64,000 bases of DNA from Janthinobacterium sp. CG3 (GTDB lineage Bacteria; Pseudomonadota; Gammaproteobacteria; Burkholderiales; Burkholderiaceae_D), in contig NZ_KB467824.1 in NCBI RefSeq assembly GCF_000344615.1, positions 2,110,702 to 2,174,701 of the forward strand, in the 5' to 3' direction. The stretch's first letter is position 1; every line of letters starts with the position of its first letter. Below are positions 56,331 to 64,000 of the stretch, one piece after another. The position numbers and the translations under genes are program-made. The notes beneath the pieces are model-generated. The model was given only the letters and a program-made list of their open reading frames with translations, did not search any database and had not been told where the DNA came from.

Positions 56331-57551
56331 ATGAGCAGACACTTCATGAAAACCTTGCCAGCCGCGCTGGCCCTGGCCCTGGGCGCATCGGCCGCGCAAG
56401 CTGGCCTGCCGATCGACTTCGGCGGCTACGTGCGCTCCGGCTTCGGCACCAGCGGCGAAGGCGGCAAGGAAGCCTGCTTCGGCCTGGCCGGCGCCTCGTC
56501 GAAATACCGCCTCGGCAACGAATGCGAGACCTACGGCGAACTGAAGTTCGGCGGCGAAGCGTTCAAGGCGGCCAACGGCACCACCTTCCGCGTCAACACC
56601 TTGCTCGCCTTCTCGGTGGCGCAAAACCAGGACTGGGAACAGGCTTCGCCATCGTGGCGCGAACTGAACGTGGTGGCCGACCACATCGGCACTGGCGCCA
56701 TGGCCAACGCCAAGGCCTGGGTCGGCAAGCGCTACTACGAGCGCCAGGACGTGCACATCACCGATTACTATTTCTGGAACAACAGCGGTCCGGGCGCCGG
56801 CCTTGAAAACATCGACCTCGGCGCGGCCAAGCTGGCCTACGCCGTGGTGCGCACCGCCGACAGCGGCGACGCCAATCGCACCGCGCTGGCGCACGACATC
56901 CGCCTGTCCGGCATCAAGCTCAACCCCGACGGCGAACTGACCTTCGGCGCGCAAATCAACCAGAAGCGCAACGCCGAAGGCGCCGCCGCGATCGCCGGGG
57001 GCCACTTGCTGACCGCCATGCACACCCAGGGCAACTTGCTGGGCGGCTTCAACAAGGTCGCCCTGCAATACGGTAGCGGCAGCGGCGCCACCACCGGCGG
57101 CATCAACCTGGGTGGCGCCAAGGACGACAAGGTGACCCGCCTGACCGAACAGATCATGGTTCAGCCGAAAGGCGACTGGTCCGGCATGGCCACCTTCGTC
57201 TACGAAGACAAGAAGAACGGCGGCAGCCACAGCAAGTGGACCTCGGCCGGCGTGCGTCCGGTCTACCACTTCGCCGACAACTACAGCCTGGCCGCCGAAC
57301 TCGGCTTCGACCAGGTCAAGCCGGACGGCCAGAAAACCCGCAAGCTGAGCAAGTTTACGATCGCCCCGCAACTGGCGGCCGGCAACGGTTTCTGGTCGCG
57401 TCCGGTGCTGCGCGCCTTCTACACTTACGCCAAGTGGAACGACGCGGCGCAGGCGGCGGCCGGCGCCGGCGACGCGCTGTCGAGCACCGGCGTGTTCGGC
57501 GGCAAGACCAGCGGCAGCTCGCTCGGTTTCCAGGTCGAGGCTTGGTGGTAA
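56331..57551 (+). CDS. lamB: LamB-type maltoporin family outer membrane channel (copy 2)
   Basis: 406 residues. Signal MSRHFMKTLPAALALALGASAAQAG; mature GLPIDFGGYVRSGFGTSGEGGKEACFGLAG, then SKYRLGNECETYGELKFG, WVGKRYYERQDVHITDYYFWNNSGPGAGLENIDLG and C-terminal FQVEAWW. GGAGAG lies 4 bases before the ATG. The triple operator controls it. It belongs to the alpha-glucoside/maltose locus with the GH13 enzyme and importer; it is a diverged paralogue of the porin at 3073. Confidence 0.94.
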   Translation: MSRHFMKTLPAALALALGASAAQAGLPIDFGGYVRSGFGTSGEGGKEACFGLAGASSKYRLGNECETYGELKFGGEAFKAANGTTFRVNTLLAFSVAQNQDWEQASPSWRELNVVADHIGTGAMANAKAWVGKRYYERQDVHITDYYFWNNSGPGAGLENIDLGAAKLAYAVVRTADSGDANRTALAHDIRLSGIKLNPDGELTFGAQINQKRNAEGAAAIAGGHLLTAMHTQGNLLGGFNKVALQYGSGSGATTGGINLGGAKDDKVTRLTEQIMVQPKGDWSGMATFVYEDKKNGGSHSKWTSAGVRPVYHFADNYSLAAELGFDQVKPDGQKTRKLSKFTIAPQLAAGNGFWSRPVLRAFYTYAKWNDAAQAAAGAGDALSSTGVFGGKTSGSSLGFQVEAWW

Positions 57552-57968
57552 CAGAATGGGCCGGCCTTCGCGGGCCGGCGCTGTGCAGCGTTCGATTGCA
57601 GTAGGTAACACGCCGGAGGGATGCGCGGGTGCTGCCCCGCGCCCCGGCGGCTTCACGTAGTGGATTTAGGTTGTATCCTTCTTTGGCGCGGGTGCGCCCG
57701 GCTCCGGTCTGCGGAGGCGGGCCGACGGCCCGGGGCGCGCAGCGATGCGACCCCGGTCCCCCGCGCGTTTTTTTCGTCCGCAGCAAGCGACAGCGCCATC
57801 GCGCCGCTCGCCCTCCCCGCCAGCGACCGCGCCGCGCGCCGGCCTCCCTCCACTGCCAGATTGGCAATGTGGAAAGCTTTGGCAAATTTCAGATAAACTG
57901 TCGGCTCCAGTCCCCCGCCCGCAACCGCTGCGCGATCCGGCCGGCGACATCACCCTAACGCTTCGCCC
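57552..57968. other. Intergenic region before the LacI gene; hairpins, no gene seen
   Basis: 417 bp. Contains GCCGGCC/GGCCGGC hairpin at about 57555-57580 after the porin stop (possible terminator), a second GC hairpin near 57620-57650, and GGAAAGCTTTGG at 57871-57882, a possible degenerate operator followed by TAAACT. No convincing coding frame. Confidence 0.6.
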
Positions 57969-58982
57969 ATGAATTTAAAAGATCTCGCCAAAAACCTCGG
58001 AATTTCGGAAACCACGGTCAGCCGCGCCCTGAACGGCTACCCGGAAGTGAGCGAACGCACCCGCGAACGGGTGCTGGCCGCCGCCAAGGCCGCCGGCTAC
58101 CGGCCCAATCCGATGGCGCGCAGCCTGGCCGTGGGCCGCACCAACGTGGTCGGCATCATCTACCCGCTGCAGCCGAACGACCTGGCCGACCCGATGTTCA
58201 TCGACATCGTCGGCGGCATGTCGGAGGCGCTCGAGGCGCAGGACATGGACATGATCATCGCGCCGTCCTCGCCGTCGCACGAATTTCGCTCCTACGAGCG
58301 GATGGTCACCGGGCGTCGCGTCGACGGCCTGGTGGTCGGCCGCACCAAACCCTACGACGAGCGCATCGCCTACCTGGCGCAACAGGGGCTGCCCTTCGTC
58401 ACCCACGGGCGCACCCTGCTGAACCAGCCGCACGCCTGGTTCGACTACGACAACGAGGCCGGCATGCGCCTGGCGGTCGAGCGCCTGCTGGCGCTGGGCC
58501 ACCAGCGCATCGGCCTGATCAGCGCGACGCCCGACATGACCTTCGTACGCCAGCGCGTCGACAGTTTCCAGGCCTCGATGCTGCGAGCCGGCCTGGCGGT
58601 CGACCCGGACAACCTGATCGACAACGCGCACGACCGCCGCGCCGGCTACCAGGCCATGCAGCGCCTGCTGGCGCGCACGCCGCGGCCGACCGCCGTCATC
58701 GTCGACAACCACATGTCGGGCGTGGGCGCGGTGCGCGCGCTGCTCGACGCCGGCGTCGACATCGGCCGCGACCTGTCGCTGATCGTCTGGGGCGCGATGG
58801 AGGATTCGCTGGCCGGCTACAACGTCACCACCGTGCACCAGCCCGAACCGCGCCGCGCCGGCGCCAAGATGATCGAGATGCTGTTCGCGCTAATGGACGG
58901 CACCCCGGCGTCGGAGTTGCAGCAACTGTGGCAACCGGTACTGCTGCCGGGCGAGACGGCGGGACCGGCGCCCGGCAACTAA
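57969..58982 (+). CDS. LacI family transcriptional regulator
   Basis: 337 residues. N-terminal LacI helix-turn-helix MNLKDLAKNLGISETTVSRALNGYPEV with hinge (RPNPMARSLAVGRTN), then a periplasmic-binding-protein-like sugar domain with LGHQRIGLISAT and a C-terminal TTVHQPEPRRAGAKMIEMLF. It lies between the porin and the GH13 gene, whose promoters carry CAAAGCGCTTTG sites; this central CG palindrome is standard for LacI proteins. Likely represses the locus until an alpha-glucoside binds. Confidence 0.94.
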   Translation: MNLKDLAKNLGISETTVSRALNGYPEVSERTRERVLAAAKAAGYRPNPMARSLAVGRTNVVGIIYPLQPNDLADPMFIDIVGGMSEALEAQDMDMIIAPSSPSHEFRSYERMVTGRRVDGLVVGRTKPYDERIAYLAQQGLPFVTHGRTLLNQPHAWFDYDNEAGMRLAVERLLALGHQRIGLISATPDMTFVRQRVDSFQASMLRAGLAVDPDNLIDNAHDRRAGYQAMQRLLARTPRPTAVIVDNHMSGVGAVRALLDAGVDIGRDLSLIVWGAMEDSLAGYNVTTVHQPEPRRAGAKMIEMLFALMDGTPASELQQLWQPVLLPGETAGPAPGN

Positions 58983-59013
58983 GCGAGCCGCAACGCCGGC
59001 CGGGTGCGTTTTC

Positions 59014-59099
59014 GTCGGTCGGGTTAGCCCATCGGGCATAAACCGACTGGCGTCGACAGCGGCTCGGCGTCGGATTACGCCGCCCTCATCCGACCGACA
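59014..59099. repeat. Dispersed bipartite GTAGGTCGG repeat (full copy)
   Basis: GTCGGTCGGGTTAGCCC half, then GACTGGCGTCGACAGCGGC and TCGGCGTCGGATTACGC..CATCCGACCGACA half. Same order as the copy at 46917. Located between the LacI and GH13 genes. Confidence 0.8.
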
Positions 59100-59140
59100 A
59101 CACCGCGGCGCGTTTCACAACAAAATGACGTGTAAATATC

Positions 59141-59193
59141 TTTACTTTCCAAAGCGCTTTGAACTATACTAAATTCATGCCCAAAGCGCTTTG
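59141..59193 (+). promoter_or_regulatory. Promoter of the GH13 operon with two LacI-type operators
   Basis: TTTACT (59141-59146), 18-base spacer containing CAAAGCGCTTTG (59150-59161), TATACT (59165-59170), second CAAAGCGCTTTG at 59182-59193. Operators are 32 bp apart (about three helical turns). Layout is identical to the porin promoter at 56170. Confidence 0.87.
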
Positions 59194-59273
59194 GCTAGTT
59201 CCGAAGCGCGACCTCCGACCAACCGAACTATCCGGTAAGCATACCGGCTAGTTTTTATAGAAACGCTGACAGA

Positions 59274-60923
<1,650 letters not shown>

Positions 60924-60959
60924 CATCGGCGGCCCCGGGCGCCACGGAGATCGCTTCAC

Positions 60960-60998
60960 GTAGGTCGGGTGAGCCCGCGGGGCGTAAGCCGACAAGCG
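60960..60998. repeat. Dispersed GTAGGTCGG repeat (half copy)
   Basis: GTAGGTCGGGTGAGCCCGCG.GGGCGTAAGCCGAC half element in the 144-bp gap between the GH13 and ABC ATPase genes, so inside the operon. Confidence 0.7.
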
Positions 60999-61067
60999 CC
61001 GCCGCGAAAAGCAATCCCATACAGAGCGTGGCGCCAGCCGCGCCGGAACGAGAACAGCGAGGAAGAC

Positions 61068-62147
61068 ATGGCAGGACTGAAGTTATCGGGCATAAAAAAA
61101 TCCTACGGCGAGGTGCAGACCCTGCACGGCATCGATTTGCAGATCGAGGACGGCGAACTGGTGGTCTTCGTCGGTCCGTCCGGCTGCGGCAAGTCGACCC
61201 TGCTGCGCGTCATCTGCGGCCTGGAGGAAATCAGCGCCGGCGACCTGCACATCGGCGCCGTGCGCATGAACCAGATTCCGCCGGCCAAGCGCGGCATCGC
61301 CATGGTGTTCCAGAGCTACGCGCTGTATCCGCACATGAGCGTGGCCGAGAACATGGCCTTCGGCCTGAAGCTGGCCGGCATGAACAAGGCGCAGATCCAG
61401 GAGGCGGTGGCGCGCGCCGCGCAGGTGCTGCGCATCGAGCCGCTGCTCGAACGCAAGCCGAAGGACTTGTCCGGCGGCCAGCGCCAGCGCGTCGCCATCG
61501 GCCGCGCCATCGTCCGCAAACCCGACGTGTTCCTGTTCGACGAGCCGCTGTCGAACCTGGACGCCTCGCTGCGCGTGCAGATGCGCATCGAACTGGCCAA
61601 TCTGCACCGCGAGCTGGGCGCCACCATGATCTACGTGACCCACGACCAGGTCGAGGCGATGACGCTGGCCGACCGCATCGTCGTGCTCAACGCCGGCCGC
61701 ATCGAGCAGGTCGGCGCGCCGCTGGAGTTGTACCACCACCCCGACAACCTGTTCGTGGCCGGCTTCCTCGGCTCGCCGCGGATGAACTTCCTCAAGGGCA
61801 CCGTGCAAAGCGCCACCGCCGGCAGTTGCGTGATCGCCACCGCCGCCGGCGGCAGCGTCAGCGCCGCCATCGGCCAGACCCTGGCCGCCGGCAGCGCCGT
61901 GACGGTGGGCGCGCGGCCCGAGCACGTCAGCGCCAGCCACGACGCCGGCGGCATCCCCGCCACCGTGCACGCGGTCGAGAAACTGGGCGACATCAGCTAC
62001 CTGTACGTGGCGGTGGCCGGCGCCGACGAGCCGCTGGTGGTGCGCGCCGATCCGGAAACCGACTGGGCCCAGGGCCAGGCGGTGTTCCTGACGGTGACGC
62101 CGCCGCGGCTGCACGTGTTCGACCAGCAGGGACGCGCCTGCCGCTAA
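61068..62147 (+). CDS. malK: Sugar ABC transporter ATP-binding protein (MalK/UgpC type)
   Basis: 359 residues. Walker [10 protein letters not shown] (about 37-45), Q-loop [10 protein letters not shown], signature LSGGQRQR, Walker [14 protein letters not shown], switch [13 protein letters not shown], and a C-terminal TOBE regulatory domain with VGARPEHVS and [12 protein letters not shown]. Drives the importer formed with the binding protein and MalF-like permease that follow. GAGGAAG is 2-3 bases before the ATG. May also energise the gts permeases if their own ATPase is absent. Confidence 0.95.
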   Translation: MAGLKLSGIKKSYGEVQTLHGIDLQIEDGELVVFVGPSGCGKSTLLRVICGLEEISAGDLHIGAVRMNQIPPAKRGIAMVFQSYALYPHMSVAENMAFGLKLAGMNKAQIQEAVARAAQVLRIEPLLERKPKDLSGGQRQRVAIGRAIVRKPDVFLFDEPLSNLDASLRVQMRIELANLHRELGATMIYVTHDQVEAMTLADRIVVLNAGRIEQVGAPLELYHHPDNLFVAGFLGSPRMNFLKGTVQSATAGSCVIATAAGGSVSAAIGQTLAAGSAVTVGARPEHVSASHDAGGIPATVHAVEKLGDISYLYVAVAGADEPLVVRADPETDWAQGQAVFLTVTPPRLHVFDQQGRACR

Positions 62148-62233
62148 TTTCTTCTGGCGGGTTGAATGCAACGAGCGCCGCTCGACCCGTTTTTTTCACA
62201 GCCTCGACATAAAAAACAATCGGAGACGAAACC

Positions 62234-63448
62234 ATGGTATCGACCACAAAACGCACGCTGTTCAAGACTAGCCTGATGTTCGCCGCGCTGAGCGGCCTGG
62301 GCTGCATGGGCGTGGGCCTGGCGCACGCCGGCGAAGCCGGCACGCTGCTGATCTGGATCAACGGCGACAAGGGCTACAAGGGCCTGGCCAAGGTCGGCGA
62401 GGAATTCACCAAGAAAACCGGCGTCAAGGTCGTCGTCGAGCATCCGGAAGACGCGCCGACCAAGTTCCAGCAAGCCGCCGCCGCCGGCAAGGGCCCGGAC
62501 ATCTGGGTCTGGCCGCACGACCGCATCGGCGCCTGGATCGACAGCGGCCTGTTGCAGCCTTTGACCCCGAGCAAGGAAGCGCGCAACGCCATCCTGCCGC
62601 TGGCCTGGGCCGCCTTCACCGTCGGCGGCAAGACCTGGGGCTACCCGATGTCGATCGAGGCGGTCTCGCTGGTCTACAACAAGGACCTGGTGCCGAACCC
62701 GCCGAAAACCTTCGAGGAATTGGCCGCGCTGGACAAAAAACTGGCGGCCAAGGGCAAGAAAGCCATCCTGTGGGACTACACCAACACCTACTTCAGCTGG
62801 CCGCTGCTGGCGGCGGGCGGCGCCACCGCCTTCGACCTGAAGGCCGACGGCCACTATGACGCGGCCAAGACCGGCGTGAACTCGGCCAGCGCGACGGCCG
62901 GCGTCGACGCCATCATGAACCTCATCAACAGCGGCGCGATGCCGAAGGGCGCCGGCTACGCCGACATGGAAGCCGGCTTCAACCAGGGCAAGGTGGCGAT
63001 GATGATCAACGGCCCGTGGTCGTGGGACAACGCGCGCAAGTCGAAGATCAACTTCGGCGTCGCCAACATCCCCACCGTCGGCGGCAAGGCCGCCTCGCCG
63101 TTCATCGGCGTGCTGGGGGCGATGATCTCGAAGGCCAGCCCGAACAAGGAAATCGCCACCGAATTCCTGGAAAACCACATGCTGGCGATTGACGGCCTGA
63201 AAACCATCAACGCCGACGTCCCGCTGGGCACGCCCGCCAACAAGGCCCTGTTCGCCGAGCTGAAAACCAACGCGAACATCCAGGCGACGATGGAAAGCGC
63301 GCAAGCGGGCCGTCCTATGCCGAACAATCCGGAAATGGGGCGCTTCTGGTCGTCGATGAAATCGGCGCTGGAAAATATCACCCAGGGCCGCCAAGGCACG
63401 AAAGAAGGCTTGGACGCCGCCGCCAAGCGCATCACTAGCGTGAACTAA
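62234..63448 (+). CDS. malE: Maltose/maltodextrin-type ABC transporter substrate-binding protein
   Basis: 404 residues. Signal [33 protein letters not shown], then [77 protein letters not shown] and [26 protein letters not shown], all very close to MalE of enterobacteria. Binds maltose or related alpha-glucans in the periplasm. CGGAGA lies 7 bases before the ATG. Confidence 0.95.
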   Translation: MVSTTKRTLFKTSLMFAALSGLGCMGVGLAHAGEAGTLLIWINGDKGYKGLAKVGEEFTKKTGVKVVVEHPEDAPTKFQQAAAAGKGPDIWVWPHDRIGAWIDSGLLQPLTPSKEARNAILPLAWAAFTVGGKTWGYPMSIEAVSLVYNKDLVPNPPKTFEELAALDKKLAAKGKKAILWDYTNTYFSWPLLAAGGATAFDLKADGHYDAAKTGVNSASATAGVDAIMNLINSGAMPKGAGYADMEAGFNQGKVAMMINGPWSWDNARKSKINFGVANIPTVGGKAASPFIGVLGAMISKASPNKEIATEFLENHMLAIDGLKTINADVPLGTPANKALFAELKTNANIQATMESAQAGRPMPNNPEMGRFWSSMKSALENITQGRQGTKEGLDAAAKRITSVN

Positions 63449-63462
63449 GTTAGCCAGCTTTG

Positions 63463-63498
63463 GTAGGTCGGATTACGCGTTGCGCTCATCCGACCTAC
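63463..63498. repeat. Dispersed GTAGGTCGG repeat (half copy, perfect hairpin)
   Basis: GTAGGTCGGAT / ATCCGACCTAC 11-bp perfect arms with a 14-base loop in the 110-bp gap between malE and malF; could lower or stabilise the transcript here. Confidence 0.8.
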
Positions 63499-63558
63499 GA
63501 CGCGCTAACTTAACGCCATTAAGGGCAGACTCCGCCCCATCTTTACAGGTAAAAAATC

Positions 63559-64000
63559 GTGCGCAAGTTTATCGGTCCTTCGATACTGACAATCAGCCTG
63601 GCGCTGGGTCTGTATCTGCTGTTCATGCTCTACTCCACCGGCCAGACCATGCTGGCCTGCATCTGCCTCGGCGCGCTGACGCTGACCGGGTATATCTTCA
63701 CCTCCAGCCGCGCCTACGCCTACCGCTACCTGTTCCCAGGCGTCGCGGCGGTGATGGTGTTCGTCCTGCTGCCGCTGGTCTACACGGTGTCGATCGGCTT
63801 CACCAATTTCAGTTCGAAGAACCTGCTGACCTTCGAACGCGCGACCCAGTACCTGCTCGACGAAACCCAGCGCACCGACAGCGGCGGCTACGCCATGACC
63901 TTGTACGGCGACGGCAAGCAGTTCCGCATCAAGCTCGAACGCGCCGACACCAATGAACTGTTCCTCAGCGGCCCGCTGGCGCTGCGCCGCAAGGTGCCGC
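63559..64000 (+). CDS. malF: Maltose ABC transporter permease MalF-like (partial, 3' end outside window)
   Basis: First 147 codons visible, from GTG 63559 (MRKFIGPSILTISLALGLYL). Three early membrane helices and, after LLPLVYTVSIGFTNFSSKNLLTFERATQ, the start of a periplasmic insert (RTDSGGYAMTLYGDGKQFRIKLERAD) that corresponds to the large P2 loop of enterobacterial MalF. This loop is absent from ordinary sugar permeases, supporting a MalFGK2-like transporter. AGGT about 8 bases upstream is a weak ribosome site. Confidence 0.92.
   Translation, partial: MRKFIGPSILTISLALGLYLLFMLYSTGQTMLACICLGALTLTGYIFTSSRAYAYRYLFPGVAAVMVFVLLPLVYTVSIGFTNFSSKNLLTFERATQYLLDETQRTDSGGYAMTLYGDGKQFRIKLERADTNELFLSGPLALRRKVP

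Overview
The window looks like chromosomal DNA of a high-GC betaproteobacterium of the Oxalobacteraceae (Massilia/Duganella/Telluria type). This is inferred from a glucokinase-HexR fusion of the Burkholderiales kind, a phasin (polyhydroxyalkanoate storage), the blocks accA-tilS-lysC-tRNA-Ser and cysS/ppiA-ppiB-lpxH, and several families of short intergenic repeats. No CRISPR array, prophage, integrase or complete insertion sequence was seen.

Layout. (1) 1-8.8 kb: a glucose/mannose-type uptake locus. On the minus strand a LamB-type porin, a periplasmic binding protein and two ABC permeases (the last cut by the window edge); divergent from them a glucokinase-HexR fusion; then a large fusion of an AGE-family sugar isomerase with a PfkB sugar kinase. 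(2) 8.9-12.5 kb: tautomerase and short-chain dehydrogenase with a divergent LysR regulator, then an isochorismatase-fold hydrolase overlapping a metallophosphoesterase. (3) 12.7-17.2 kb: HtrA-type protease, PEBP protein, Hsp20 and a second-type PRPP synthetase. (4) 17.2-34.2 kb: mostly housekeeping: two tRNA-Ser(GCU), lysC, tilS, accA, alkA, cysS, ppiA, ppiB, lpxH, a GntR-controlled ABC exporter, DUF421, yceH, cysE, rlmB, rnr. (5) 34.3-43.4 kb: tRNA-Leu(CAG), a decayed quinone-reductase/HxlR pair, a hybrid-like histidine kinase, phasin, a FAN1-like nuclease overlapping a nuclease-helicase, and a DHFR-like gene. (6) 43.4-50.1 kb: a LytS/LytTR two-component system with LiaF-like and DUF5668 membrane proteins, a LysR/Bcr pair and a hemolysin III protein. 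(7) 50.3-55.9 kb: a candidate exopolysaccharide module (epimerase, YaiO-like barrel, HEAT protein, GT2 synthase, all overlapping) beside a TIM-barrel-like lipoprotein. (8) 56.2-64 kb: an alpha-glucoside/maltose locus: second LamB porin, LacI regulator, GH13 alpha-glucosidase, ABC ATPase, binding protein and start of a MalF permease.

How it works together. The two sugar loci form parallel routes: outer membrane porin, periplasmic binding protein, ABC importer, then cytoplasmic glucosidase, isomerase and kinases. Five copies of the palindrome CAAAGCGCTTTG (one degenerate) sit in the promoters of the second porin and of the GH13 gene, in an identical position between -35 and -10, which makes the LacI-family protein encoded between them the likely local repressor. 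The most novel-looking parts are the isomerase-kinase fusion, the four-gene overlapping glycosyltransferase operon, the nuclease/helicase pair, the LiaF-like/LytSR operon, and three families of dispersed palindromic repeats.
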